From NCBI RefSeq assembly GCF_022530855.2, contig NZ_CP099567.1, forward strand, positions 3,224,001 to 3,288,000: a stretch of DNA of 64,000 nucleotides, given 5' to 3'. Source of the DNA: Candidatus Vondammii sp. HM_W22. Its GTDB lineage: Bacteria > Pseudomonadota > Gammaproteobacteria > Chromatiales > Chromatiaceae. Shown in pieces: positions 9,476-19,193 of the stretch (position 1 is its first letter; every line of letters begins with the position of its first letter). The notes beneath the pieces were generated by a model. That model did no database searches, had not been told where the DNA came from, and saw only the letters and a list, made by a program, of their open reading frames with translations. The position numbers and the translations under genes were made by a program.

Positions 9476-9734
9476 CCAACTACTCCCTCAGGATAAAGAT
9501 TCAGCCCTCCAAGGTAGAAGTAGATTGCATTGGCAAACAGCGCCTTGTTGCGGAAACCTCTGCTACACACCTTGATCATCTTGACTCGGCTGTTGAAACC
9601 TTCTGCCGGACCATTACTTGCCTCCAAAACAACAGCGTTCAATATTCCCCGCAGATGATCCTTGATTGTTCCCGCCACTTCCTTATCTCTCAAGGGGGTA
9701 CGTTAATCTGCTCACCCAATTAGGGGAAGAGTCC
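9443..9734 (-). mobile_element. ISL3-family internal-deletion derivative (292 bp)
   Basis: Both ends match the full ISL3 copy at 45409-46709: GGCTCTTCTCCTA at the left, and the TACGTTAATCT...AGGGGAAGAGTCC right end. Between them only the transposase C-terminus (about 70 codons, including GFNSRVKMIKVCSRGFRNK) survives. About 1 kb of the element is missing. The left end overlaps the acyltransferase start. No 8-bp target duplication is visible. Confidence 0.88.
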
Positions 9735-9737
9735 TTA

Positions 9738-10700
9738 TTACAAGTGACTAAGTTCATATCTCGCTGCATATTCACTTCCTAGCCAATTTGGCGGCTCGCA
9801 TTTTTTGCATTTACAGTCCCTCCACTCCTTTACAGCAACTACACTAGGCATACCCTCCATCGTTAAATGAACCCAGCGATGTAGGGTTTGCCCTGTCTGC
9901 TGCCATGCTTCCTTCATATCCTTCAAGAAAGCTTCAGTTGATTTAGATTCAATTGACCAGGGTTCTCCATAGATCTTGATGATCTCTTCCTGTGATCGCT
10001 CGTACAACCGCATAATTGCCTCCATCCGTTCAAAATGAGCAATTCGTTTGGGTGTATATTTTTCACCATGCTTACGGGGTCGCCCAAGCTGACCTCATTT
10101 TCTCTTTGGCAGTTCTTCATATAGACGAGTATCTCTACAAACCTGCCCGATAACATAAAATCCGTGCTGTTTCATTGATTCAATAAACCAGCTATCCACC
10201 AAAACTCTTACCTTTAACCCTGAAATAATCGGTATCAGGCGGGATAGTAGGGGCAAATGCTATTGCCTCACCACCTTCCCTCTTTACTATAGCAAGCCAG
10301 ACTTATCCAACATTGTCCTCACACATCTTGTGCAAGATCAGGTTTGTTCCCGTGCCGATGATGGATCCTTGTTGCCGGGTGCTTTTTTAGAAGCCCGGAG
10401 CGTCAATGTGTCGCCAATTGCATGGTCCTCACTATTCTCAGTATGAGTCGGACAAATGACCGTGCTAAGGTCAACCATGACCATCTGCCATTTTGTAACC
10501 ATTTGTAGTAGCTGGTCCAATGGCTTCGCATACCCAGCATCAAATAGGCATCAGTTATAAAACCCGCAGAGACAGGCATCGAGCCAATAAGTAACTCAAT
10601 GAAAGTATCGGCAGATCCTAGGGGTAACGCTTTGCACAACAATGTTATCCAATGGAACAGCTCGCGGGGGATATTACCGTATCCTGTTGTGTTCATAGCG
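9738..10700 (-). pseudogene. Degraded DDE transposase
   Basis: Minus-strand fragments in several frames. The first is an N-terminal part with MPVSAGFITDAYLMLG and LLQNG-type WSW-R residues. It is followed by AIGDTLTLRASKKAPG, which resembles the first-Asp motif (DDTLxxRSSKKAPG) of a transposase group with HH-H-KxN. Next comes LGRPRKHGEKYTPKR, and last WSIESKSTEAFLKDMKE, which resembles the catalytic Glu region. Frameshifts and stops are many. The family is probably near IS701 or IS4, at modest confidence. Confidence 0.6.
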
Positions 10701-10874
10701 GCCTCCAGAAGACCTACTCCTCTTCATGAAGGCGCGGCAACGCTTGAACTGCTGCCATGTCAAGCTTTTTATGCAGTCTTCGGGTTTTATCCTCCTGAAA
10801 CTCTGGGGCATCTCTGATTTAATTTAGATCAATCGTATACCATTGATCTATAGATCACCAGTTCCAGGAAAACG

Positions 10875-11807
10875 ATGAAACAGCAAAGCTTAGAAGCTCG
10901 GGGCTTTGAAAAATACCGAAAAAAGACCCGCAAGGAGCAGTTCTGGATGAGATGGAGCAAATCATTCCCTGGAAGGAGCTTGGCGAGGTCATAGCACCCT
11001 GTTACCCAAATCCGAAGGGCGCGGGGTGGAAAGCCCGTTGGTCTGGAGCACATGCGGCGCATCCACTTTCTACAGCACTGGTTTGAACTCTCTGATCCCG
11101 CAGCGGAAGAAGCGCTTCATGATTTACGTGCCATGGGTAAGTTCGTCAGTATCGACCTAAGTAATGAGCCCGTACCGGATGAAACAACCATCTGCAATTT
11201 TTGCCATCTGATGGAAAGGAATAGTCTTGGGGATGAGCTGTTTCGTTTGGTCAATGTTTACCTGGCCGAGAATGGTATGAAGCTCAACCCGGGAACCCTT
11301 GTTGATGCCACGATCATCACAACGAAGAACAAAGAGATAAACCGTAATCCGGATATGCATCAAACCCACAAAGGCAATCAATGGTACCCTTGGCATGAAG
11401 GCCTATATTGGCGTGGACTGATCCACTCAATTGCTGTGACACCGGCCAATATCCATGATTCGCAGGTATTGGAAGACCTGTTGCATGGAAACGAAACCCG
11501 CGTACGGGGAGATTCTGCCTATGCAGGACAGAAAGATAAACTGACCAAGCATGCGCCAAAGGCCAAAGATTTTACCCCGAAGAAAGCCTGTCGTAATCGA
11601 CAATTAACTGGACAGGAGCCATCAGCGAATCGATACAAATCGAGAACGCGCGCCAGAGTAGAGCATGTATTCGGTGTAATGAGGCAGCAGTTTGATTTTA
11701 ACAAGGTTCGCTATCGAGAGCTTGAGAAAAATACCCATTGTGTGTTTATCAAGTGTGCCTTGATTAATCGGGTACTGGCTAAGCGGCATTTATTAGCCAT
11801 ATCATAG
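10875..11807 (+). pseudogene. IS5-family transposase (IS5 subgroup), decayed
   Basis: Starts at ATG 10875 (MKQQSLEARGFEKYRKKTRKE), then shifts frame near 10950 into the long open segment 11052-11807. It carries IHFLQHWFELSDPA, VPDETTICNF, LVDATII (catalytic Asp region), GDSAYAGQ and RVEHVFGVMRQQF. Around 11385-11415 the expected FGMKxYIGVDS segment is read out of frame and partly deleted, which would break the core. This is a different IS5 lineage from the copies at 7562 and 13070. Confidence 0.85.
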
Positions 11808-11850
11808 GCAAGTTGCGGCTGAAAGACCCGGAATAGCCAAAATTAAGGTC

Positions 11851-11939
11851 AAATCCGGGAATAACGCAGGTTGTTTTTACAAATATTCAAGATTGGATGG
11901 CAGGCGAAATGAAAAACTCTAATTTTTCAGACCATCCTT
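11851..11939 (+). repeat. Dispersed repeat R2, copy a
   Basis: About 89 bp, nearly identical to 44077-44165 in the same orientation. It lies 43 bp downstream of the IS5-type transposase stop and may be that element's right terminal region, but no matching inverted left end was found upstream. Confidence 0.75.
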
Positions 11940-12043
11940 GATAGTATATCATTCGCAATATTACAGTACGCCTAAAAAAAGATGATAATTGGATCATTGT
12001 CCCCCGGACCATGCCGGGAGGATGTCAGGAGGTCGCAATAAAG

Positions 12044-12472
12044 ATGAAAAAAACAGAGCCGATTGGACTTTCACCCCAACAAACCCTGCAGATGCTGAAA
12101 GATGATACCCGGACGATACTGGTAGATATACGTTCCAGCATAGAATTTCTCTTTGTCGGCCACCCTCAGGGCGCTGTGCATGTTCCCTGGATCGATGAGC
12201 CGGATTGGGTGGTAAACCTCCATTTCGTTACCGATATCCGCAAACTTGTGTTAGGTGGTGCTGTCTGCACTATGGATGAAGGGTGTGCCCCTGTAATCCT
12301 TATCTGCCGTAGTGGAAAACGTTCCCTGGAGGCAGGCAAAGCGCTACTCGAAGCCGATTTCAAAAGCGTTTTCCATGTCAATGGGGGATTTGAGGGGGAT
12401 CTTGATGACACGCACCACCGCAGCACAGTCAATGGCTGGCGCTTTCATCAGCTGCCCTGGGAACAGTGTTAA
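12044..12472 (+). CDS. Rhodanese-domain protein
   Basis: A single-domain rhodanese of 142 residues. The domain opens with LVDIRSSIEFLFVGHPQGAVHVPW, and the active-site loop is ICRSGKRS with the catalytic cysteine (about residue 88). It ends with VNGGFEGDLD and a short W-rich tail. The family moves sulfane sulfur onto a cysteine persulfide, a useful trait in a sulfur oxidiser, but this gene has no sulfur genes beside it. The start at 12044 follows AGGAGG at 12027; an upstream in-frame ATG at 12011 lies before that site and is less likely. It is flanked on both sides by IS remnants and repeats. Confidence 0.88.
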   Translation: MKKTEPIGLSPQQTLQMLKDDTRTILVDIRSSIEFLFVGHPQGAVHVPWIDEPDWVVNLHFVTDIRKLVLGGAVCTMDEGCAPVILICRSGKRSLEAGKALLEADFKSVFHVNGGFEGDLDDTHHRSTVNGWRFHQLPWEQC

Positions 12473-12521
12473 TTTAGGAAGGATATCAATCCACTGCGGT
12501 TAGTTGATAACCTAACCTATA

Positions 12522-12668
12522 ATTAGTCGTCCTTGAAGTATCAGGCTGAAGATCTGGTTCCTTGAACCTTTTAGATTTGATTTTCCACCCATATGATTGG
12601 AATAATCAGTTCGATTTTCCGCTAACATTATCTTAAGCACAATAAAGCCGAGCCAACAACTTGGCTAA
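12522..12668 (+). repeat. Dispersed repeat R1, copy b
   Basis: Inverted counterpart of 371-515. It carries the AGCCAACAACTTGGCT palindrome at its right end and stops two bases before the IS256-type left end at 12671. It could be part of a composite element or a target site. Confidence 0.75.
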
Positions 12669-12670
12669 AG

Positions 12671-13068
12671 GGAACGAGGGTGTCCTGAATTCTGTGTAAC
12701 TGCCTATAATTAAACCCAAGCGTGGTTGAGGATAGGCACTATGAACAAGAAAGAACTACAGGCGACAGCCCAGGCGGCCGCTAATCACATCAAAACTGAA
12801 GAAGATCTCAACGAGTTTCGGCCAAAATCACGGTCGATGCAGCACTCAACGTCGAACTGGATGATCATCTAACTCAGCGTTCAGTGCCGCTTCGACCGTA
12901 ATCTTGGTTAGCATTCTGATGGAAGTCTTTGAGGTCGTCTTCCGTCTTGATATTTTTAGCAGCCGCCTGGGCTATCCCCTGGAGCTCTTTCTTGTCGATC
13001 AGCTGCCTTGTCCTCTCCCTTGTTTGGATTTAATTATAGGCAGTTACACAGAATTTAGGCCTGTCTCG
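12671..13068. mobile_element. Two IS256-family 5' ends fused head to head
   Basis: 12671-12870 reads on the plus strand as an IS256-type left end (GAACGAGGGTGTCC...GTAACTGCC) and the first about 45 codons of transposase (NKKELQATAQAAANHIKTEE). From about 12880 to 13068 the same sequence reads on the minus strand (start of an IDKKELQGIAQAAAKNIKTED-like frame, ending in the same terminus). The rest of both transposases is absent, giving a palindrome-like structure with about 185-bp imperfect arms. Confidence 0.85.
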
Positions 13069-13968
13069 ACAAAAGCTATAGCGATCCCGTATTTGTAACT
13101 CTGTCAGATGATCAAACAGAGCTCCAAATACGGGATCGCTATAGCTTTTGTTGTTTTCTTGGGCTGAGCCCTGAGGGTAAGGTACCCGATGCTAAAACAG
13201 TTTGGGTATATCGTGGGCACCTGAAAGAACGGGGCCTTGTTGCAGAGCCGTTGATCCAGATTGATGCAGCAGGCTTCAGTGCTCGCAAGGGGCAGATTGT
13301 AGATGCCGCTATCGTTCCAATACCCAGGCAACGTAATACGCGAGAGGAAAATAGGCAGATCAAAGCCGGGGACAGCCCTGAGGCATGGGGTGATAACAAA
13401 CGCCATCAGAAGAATGTTGAAGCCCACTGGAACCATGAAGCATGGCAAAACCCACTATGGGTACAAAAACCACATCAGCATAGACCGGAAGCACAAAGTC
13501 ATTCGCAAGTACGCCATCACATCAGCTAAAGTTCACGATAGCTAGGTCTTCGAAGAACTGCTGGAGTGAGAATAACAGTAATGGAGGTGTCTGGGCCGAT
13601 TCTGCTTACCACAGTGAAGAGCGGGAGCCTGCTTTAGCAGATGCAAATTACCGCAGTCACATTCACCGCAAGTCGATACACAAACGCCTCTTGAATGAAC
13701 AGGAGCAAGAGGCAAACCGAAAACGATCAAGAGTTTGGGTTTGCGAGTTGAGCACGTGTTTGCCCAGCAGGCCAATCAACTAGTGCGTAGCATCGGCCAA
13801 GGCAGGGTCGGTGTGAAGATGGGTATGATGAATTTGGTGTACAACATGCGTCGATTGGTGTGGCTGGCCGGATGAAGCGATGGATGTTGCCAGAAAAACG
13901 AGTGAAGAGACCGGGCCTCTCCGGATTTGCTAAAAACTATTGGGCTTTGCCGGGTTTTTAGAGGTTCC
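13069..13968 (+). mobile_element. IS5-family remnant with a fold-back at its left side
   Basis: From 13117 the plus strand carries an IS5 transposase lacking its N-terminus (about from RDRYSF), with DAAGFSARKGQIVDAAIVP intact. It then has frameshifts through VEAHW, HKVIRKYAITSA and RVEHVFAQQANQLVRS, and the GTTTTTAGAGGTTCC right end at about 13954-13968. A 35-nt segment (13069-13103) is an inverted copy of 13117-13151. It is the same IS lineage as 7562-8557 but retains the C-terminus missing there. Confidence 0.85.
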
Positions 13969-14229
13969 TTTAACTTAGTGCCATTCGGGTTAGTAATGAT
14001 ATTATTTGTTGTGATTACAAAGTGTAAAAAAGGCATTTTTGACAGAGTTTCGTGAAAAATAGTGCCGTTTCTGGGTAGGCATTAACCCGTGACCCACTCT
14101 TTCAATGGGCGCGCTCCCACAGAGGCTTGCTTCATAATAGTTGACTAAATTGCTCAGAAAAGCATAATTAGAGGAATACTTAGCCACTCTTAAGTAGATG
14201 GCTTTTCTGGATTGTTTTGGAGTTTCGCG

Positions 14230-14583
14230 ATGAGTGTTGCAGAAATTGGGGCCGAAAGCCCACTGGTTTTCACCTCCGGCGCGGCCACAAAGGTGGCTTC
14301 ATTGATTGAAGAAGAAGGAAACCCTGATCTTGTGTTACGGATTTATATTCAGGGCGGCGGTTGTTCTGGATTTCAGTATGGGTTCACCTTTGATGAAGAT
14401 GAAAAAGAGGGCGATACCAAAGTGGTCACCGATGGCGTTACACTGTTGGTCGATCCTATGAGCCTGCAGTATCTCATGGGTGCTGAAGTGGACTACACCG
14501 AAAATCTCCAGGGTTCACAGTTCGTTATCCGCAATCCCAATGCAAGCACTACCTGTGGTTGCGGCTCCTCGTTCTCAGTCTGA
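14230..14583 (+). CDS. erpA: Iron-sulfur cluster insertion protein ErpA
   Basis: 117-residue A-type Fe-S carrier. The three conserved cysteines are present: [10 protein letters not shown] (about residue 45) and TTCGCGSSF at the C-terminus. The protein delivers 4Fe-4S clusters to client enzymes, and the many Fe-S proteins here (Qmo/Hdr, MtaB) are plausible clients. The start at 14230 (MSVAEIG) gives the usual family length. It converges with anmK. Confidence 0.92.
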   Translation: MSVAEIGAESPLVFTSGAATKVASLIEEEGNPDLVLRIYIQGGGCSGFQYGFTFDEDEKEGDTKVVTDGVTLLVDPMSLQYLMGAEVDYTENLQGSQFVIRNPNASTTCGCGSSFSV

Positions 14584-14610
14584 CCAATTAGGCGGGAGGT
14601 GTGGATGCTC

Positions 14611-15741
14611 TTACCGTGTTTGTGAAACTCGCCCTGAATAGATACCGCCGAGTGGAACCGGGTGTGATGCTCCTGTGACACTTGGCAGATTACCGGCTGC
14701 TCCAAGCTGCGTCTGCCGAGCCAGCCAGGCAAATGCGATGGCTTCGACTTGGTCCGGAGGGATTCCATGATCATCACTGGTTTCTAGAACGCCTCCCTTG
14801 AAGCGCTGATCCAACTGCCGCATCAGCTCACTATTGTGAATACCGCCACCGCAGCCGATTATTCTTTGGCATTCGGGTGCTTGCCGTTGCAGTGCCCGGC
14901 ATACAGTTTCTGCCGTTAACGCGGTGAGTGTTGCCTGGATGTCTGCATGACTCAGGTTCCGGTAGCTGCTGGTCGCTTTTTCGAGCCAATGGGAGCTGAA
15001 ATATTCCGGGCCAGTGCTCTTCGGCGGCGGATGCTGAAAATAGTCATCCTCCAGCAGAGTGCTAAGCAGTGCTTCGCAGATCTCTCCGCTGGCGGCCCAG
15101 TTGCCATTTTCATCTCTGGGTTGGTTCAGATGCTTGTAGGCCCAGTAATCCAGAAGTGTATTACCCGGGCCGGTGTCAAAGCCGGTGATTTCAGCTGGAC
15201 TGCTGCCAGGCAAAAGAGTGAGATTGGCGATGCCGCCAATATTCAGTATGGCCCGGTATTCTGATGGCGTGTGGAACACGGTCGCATGAAATGCCGGGAC
15301 TAGGGGTGCCCCTTCTCCGCCGGCAGCAATATCCCTACGCCGAAAATCGGCTACCACCGTTATACGGGTTCGCTCGGCAATTCGATTGGGGTCGCCTATC
15401 TGCAAGCTGAAGGGATGTTTGGCATTGGGTCGATGGCGGATCGTTTGGCCGTGTGACCCGATGGCGCTGACATTATCTTGGCGGGTGTTTGTCTGCTCCA
15501 GCAGCTCGAGTGCTGCATCGGCAAAACCGTCGGCGACCAGAATATCAAGTTCACCCATGCGGTCTATTTCATTGCCACCAGGTCTGCTCAGTTGGCGCAG
15601 CCTCTCTTGAAGTGCCTCTGGCCAGGGGCGGCTATGATGGCCAAGCAGATTGATCCCATTCGGTCGAAACTGCACCAAAACGGCATCGATACCATCCATG
15701 CTGGTGCCAGACATCAGGCCGACATAGAGCGTGCTCTCCAC
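14611..15741 (-). CDS. anmK: Anhydro-N-acetylmuramic acid kinase
   Basis: 376 residues. The nucleotide-binding GLMSGTSMDGIDAVL opens the protein. IGSHGQTIRH, VADFRRRDIAAGGEGAPLVP, LNIGGIAN and FDTGPGN follow in order, with CGGGIHN near residue 295. The enzyme phosphorylates and opens 1,6-anhydro-MurNAc in cell-wall recycling. It is 7 bp downstream of the M23 peptidase on the same strand, so they are likely co-transcribed, as in related gammaproteobacteria. Confidence 0.95.
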   Translation of the reverse strand: MESTLYVGLMSGTSMDGIDAVLVQFRPNGINLLGHHSRPWPEALQERLRQLSRPGGNEIDRMGELDILVADGFADAALELLEQTNTRQDNVSAIGSHGQTIRHRPNAKHPFSLQIGDPNRIAERTRITVVADFRRRDIAAGGEGAPLVPAFHATVFHTPSEYRAILNIGGIANLTLLPGSSPAEITGFDTGPGNTLLDYWAYKHLNQPRDENGNWAASGEICEALLSTLLEDDYFQHPPPKSTGPEYFSSHWLEKATSSYRNLSHADIQATLTALTAETVCRALQRQAPECQRIIGCGGGIHNSELMRQLDQRFKGGVLETSDDHGIPPDQVEAIAFAWLARQTQLGAAGNLPSVTGASHPVPLGGIYSGRVSQTR

Positions 15742-15748
15742 GCCGGAG

Positions 15749-17398
15749 CTACTGGGCCTGTTCTGCTTCAGCGAGCATAGTGTTGCTGATCAGATCCAGT
15801 TTTGCCAGTAGTAGCCTGCTCTCTTTTTTAAAATCTTCACGGTATTTTTTTGCAATAGGCGCAGCTGCCGGCAGCTTCACTTTTAGTGGGTTCCGATGCA
15901 CCCCGTTAACGCGGAACTCATAGTGCAGGTGGGGCCCGGTGGCCAAGCCAGTTTTTCCAACATAACCGATGATTTGTCCCTGCTTAACCCGCGTTCCTGT
16001 TTTAACTTTGCTACGGTACTTCGACATGTGGCCGTAGAGCGTGGTGTACTGGCTGCCGTGCTTGATAATTATGGCTTTGCCATAACCGCCTTTGCGGCCG
16101 CGAAATATCACTTTTCCATCGCCTGCCGCTTTAATCGGTGTACCGGTTGCAGCAGCATAATCCACTCCACGATGGGGGCGGCGCTTACCGAGTACCGGAT
16201 GCCAACGTGCTTTGGTGAAACGCGATGAGATCCGGCGAAAATCGACTGGCGCTCTCAGGAAGGCTTTTCGCATGCTCCTACCATCCGGAGAAAAGTAGCT
16301 GCTGTTTCCTTTATCGTCTTCATAGCGGACAGCTCTGAAAATCTTTCCCCTATTGATAAATTCCGCAGCGAGAATTGACCCGTTGCGATACTTTTTATTA
16401 TCCAGATACTTTTCTGCGTAGATTAGACTGAACTGATCGCCTGCCCGAATCTCCAAGGCAAAATCAACATCCCAGCCGAAGATGTTTGCCAACTCCATGG
16501 TGAGTGAGTCAGAGAGTCCTGCATTCTGTGCCGCCAGGTAAAGCGAGTTGGTGATGATGCCGGAGACCTCTGCTACCCGTTCTTCCAGCTTGCGTTCAAT
16601 TGTCTTGGTCGAGAAGCTGTCACCCTTGGGCAGAATTTGCTGGCTGAGGATTGGGCTGCGCTGATGGATCAGCTCCAGGAAGTTTCCCTGCTGGTCAACG
16701 CGCACCTTCAATTTTTCGCCTGGTTTGATGTTGGCGAGTTTTTTTGCCTCTTTTCCGCTGTGTGTGATTCGGTGCAGGAGGTTTGCAGATAGCGCCAGGC
16801 GTTTGAATATTTTGGCCAGGGAGTCGCCCGGTTTTACCTTCTCAATGAGCCAGTGCCCGGTTGTATCTGCTGTTCGCTGCTGCCCTGGCTGTTTTGTTTC
16901 GTGAGAGGATGCAGTCGTAGCAGCGACATTGACCGCTGATATTTTACTCGGGTTTGATTGCTCTGGTTGGCGTGTTGTGTCCGGCTTCTCTATGTTTTTT
17001 CCGGCTATTACAGCCGGGAGTTCTGATTGCTCAGTAACCAATGTTGTTGGTGTTATAGCGACTGTTTCCAGTGGCCCCGTCGATACGGCTACTTGTTTTG
17101 ATTGGGTGGCGCTGCCAATCTGTTGCTGTACAGGCAGGAAAACCAAGGTTGTTTCTTCCCTGGGTAGTTGCTGCATTTTAGCGACCGTAGCCTGGGGAGG
17201 GAGGGAGAGCTCGAGAGTTTTGACGGCCGACTTTATTGCGTTTACAGCCTGGACAGGTGCAGGATCATTCAGGAATTGAAGGGTGCCATAGATGCCGCTC
17301 GCACCCAGCCCAATAGCGACCAGTGCTATTAGGTTTATGCGGGGATAGCATCCTCTTCTCCTGTTTAGATCCATGCTGGGTTTGTAGTCGTTTATCAT
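15749..17398 (-). CDS. mepM: M23 murein endopeptidase with LysM-like domain (MepM-like)
   Basis: 549 residues. An N-terminal membrane anchor (about 24-42) precedes a low-complexity periplasmic linker to about 170. An OapA/LysM-like domain follows (WLIEKVKPGDSLAKIFKRLAL). The C-terminal peptidase M23 domain has HRGVDYAAATGTPIKAAGDG and the zinc and catalytic residues in HGSQYTTLYGHMSKY and GPHLHYEFRVNG. The family cuts meso-DAP-D-Ala cross-links during wall expansion. The 3' neighbour anmK recycles the products. The frame is intact and the length normal. Confidence 0.92.
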   Translation of the reverse strand: MINDYKPSMDLNRRRGCYPRINLIALVAIGLGASGIYGTLQFLNDPAPVQAVNAIKSAVKTLELSLPPQATVAKMQQLPREETTLVFLPVQQQIGSATQSKQVAVSTGPLETVAITPTTLVTEQSELPAVIAGKNIEKPDTTRQPEQSNPSKISAVNVAATTASSHETKQPGQQRTADTTGHWLIEKVKPGDSLAKIFKRLALSANLLHRITHSGKEAKKLANIKPGEKLKVRVDQQGNFLELIHQRSPILSQQILPKGDSFSTKTIERKLEERVAEVSGIITNSLYLAAQNAGLSDSLTMELANIFGWDVDFALEIRAGDQFSLIYAEKYLDNKKYRNGSILAAEFINRGKIFRAVRYEDDKGNSSYFSPDGRSMRKAFLRAPVDFRRISSRFTKARWHPVLGKRRPHRGVDYAAATGTPIKAAGDGKVIFRGRKGGYGKAIIIKHGSQYTTLYGHMSKYRSKVKTGTRVKQGQIIGYVGKTGLATGPHLHYEFRVNGVHRNPLKVKLPAAAPIAKKYREDFKKESRLLLAKLDLISNTMLAEAEQAQ

Positions 17399-17623
17399 AG
17401 TTTTATTACCAATCCCCGGAAATCCAATGGTAATGACCCGCCGAATATATAGTATTTCTCTGTTTTTTTCCAGGATATAGACAGGTAGTTAATTCACGGC
17501 ATAACTCGCTTATGCAGCTAAGTGATGCCAGTACAGGTAGAGTGAAAATGGAGGCGGAGATAGGAAGATACTACCTGTTGAAAGACAAGAGAGCCCCAGC
17601 ACACCTCGTTCCTTCTTTAACTA
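17399..17623. other. Upstream region of the mepM operon
   Basis: AT-rich intergenic sequence that must hold the mepM promoter. I see no confident boxes or gene. In Pseudomonas-type chromosomes tyrS lies beyond mepM; nothing of tyrS was recognised here. Confidence 0.4.
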
Positions 17624-17782
17624 GGAGCCCCTGATCAATTCATGAGTTGGTGTCTGACAGCTAAAATCTCCCGACTCTGTGCTGAAAATCTTGGCAATAG
17701 CCAGCTATTATCGACAATTTTCGCCTTGATCCAGAAAATTTCAACTCGTCATCCATCCGATCCGGAATTAGTCAGAGGCTCC
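17624..17782. mobile_element. MITE, copy A
   Basis: 159-bp non-coding element with terminal inverted repeats GGAGCCYCTGAYYAATT (left ggagcccctgatcaatt, right complement ggagcctctgactaatt). It is flanked by TA on both sides, a possible 2-bp target duplication. Copy B is at 47791-47939 with about 80 percent identity and lacks a roughly 10-bp segment present here. It has no transposase and would need one supplied in trans. Confidence 0.85.
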
Positions 17783-17859
17783 TATCTTATCCAGGATAAA
17801 ATAGCTCCGTTTGTGGTTGGGTATAAACTATTTTAAAATTGGTTACTGATAATCAGCCA

Positions 17860-18225
17860 GAGGTTTACGAGTAGGGTACTTATCCGATATCTTCAGTCTG
17901 TGCGGTGAAATGATGGTCCGCGCTACATCTGGCCGAATGCTGTATGGTTCAAGCTTGTCACTGACTTTTTTGGCAGCGGCCTGCTATTTGTCTGCTCAGT
18001 AAGTCAGGCTGCCACCGTTTGACATAAAATACCTCTACCGAACCAGGAAGATACTGCTGATCCAGGCAGCGTCAGCACGCCTCGCCCAGATATCGTTTAA
18101 TCGATAGCCACTCTTTCCCTGATCGAACTTGCCCTTCAACTGGAATCCGCTGCAGATACTCCTCATGTCGCGGTGCCTTCAGACGCTTCAGTCCTTCCCG
18201 GTTCGCTTGAGGTGTAATTTGATAG
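17860..18225 (-). pseudogene. Unidentified degraded coding remnant
   Basis: The minus strand carries an open stretch (NREGLKRLKAPRHEEYLQRI..., then VRSGKEWLSIKRYLGEA) that ends in a stop and continues as RCLDQQYLPGSVEVFYVKRW. Composition looks protein-coding, but I do not recognise the family. It is bounded by the MITE and an IS256 end. Confidence 0.35.
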
Positions 18226-19193
18226 GCACCAAAAAAAGTCGCGTATCTGGTTGATTTAGAATGCGAAAGTCAATCAAACAGCCGACAGAATACGCCACCA
18301 CGAATAAGAGCACAATTGTTTCGATCAAAGATCGAGAGCAGATCGCTGATCCACTGACAGAGTTGCTCAGAATGGGAGGCCGAAAGTTGATTGAACAAGC
18401 GATAGAAGCGGAATTGCAAGCCTTGTTATCCTAATTTCCGGACAACAAACTGAGTGTGGTCATGCTGCTGTCGTAGGCAATGGTTACCTGCCGGAACGAC
18501 TCATCCAGACAGATATAGGTCCACCGTGAAGGTACCCAAGGTACGCTCTAGATCTGGAGACCCGATCACTTTCCACACTGCGTTGGTCCCTCCCTATATT
18601 TGCAAAACCCGTTCGCTGGAAGCTGCGATTCCCTGGCTTTATAGCCGCGGTAAGATGAGGGAAGCACTCAAGGTGCGGGCCGGCCCGGAAGCAAAAGGGC
18701 TATCTGCCAGTACGGTTTCCCGGCTGAAGCAGGTACGGGCACAGGGGTCTCGGATTGTGGTGCATCACCAGATTTGGCAAAGCTCGCTGGGTAGACGGCA
18801 TCTACAGTAGCCTGAGAGCTGGACAGGCAAAACTCTGCGCATTGGTTGTTATTCGTGTCAATGAACGGGGTGAGAAGCATTTTCTGGTGATAGAAAATGG
18901 TGTCCGGGAGTCGACGCAGAGCTGGCATGAAGTCCTGCTGAAGTTGAAATCACGTGGAATGAACAGTCTGGCGGTGATGGTGCCATAGGCTTTTCGGGCC
19001 GCGCCTTGGAGGACATCTACCCGGAAACCCGTCAGCAACGCTGCTGGATGCATAAAACGGGTCATGTGCTCAATACCTTGCCCAAGTCATTACAACCAAA
19101 AGCCAAGCAGGTGTTGCACGATACCTAGCAAGCCGCCGATACCCGGGATAATGCAGAGAAAGCCTTGGAGCCGTTTGTGGATGTGGAGACTGT
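18226..19193 (+). mobile_element. IS256-family element, lineage B, truncated
   Basis: The left end (GCACCAAAAAAAGTCGCGTATCTGG) precedes a transposase start at 18261 (MRKSIKQPTEY). Stops and frameshifts accumulate through the middle. The RGEKHFLVIENGVRESTQSW and YPETRQQRCWMHKT segments remain. The 3' third is missing because a lineage A IS256 copy begins at about 19194, a nested insertion or deletion junction. Confidence 0.82.

Noticed and set aside
9469-9723. Plus-strand frames at 9469 and 45480 that look alike and could be taken for a conserved small protein
   Set aside because: They are antisense to the ISL3 transposase C-terminus; the shared sequence comes from the IS.
11052-11807. The 251-codon IS5 transposase frame as an intact gene
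   Set aside because: Its N-terminus is in another frame and the FGMK-VDS region is read out of frame, so it is a pseudogene despite its length.
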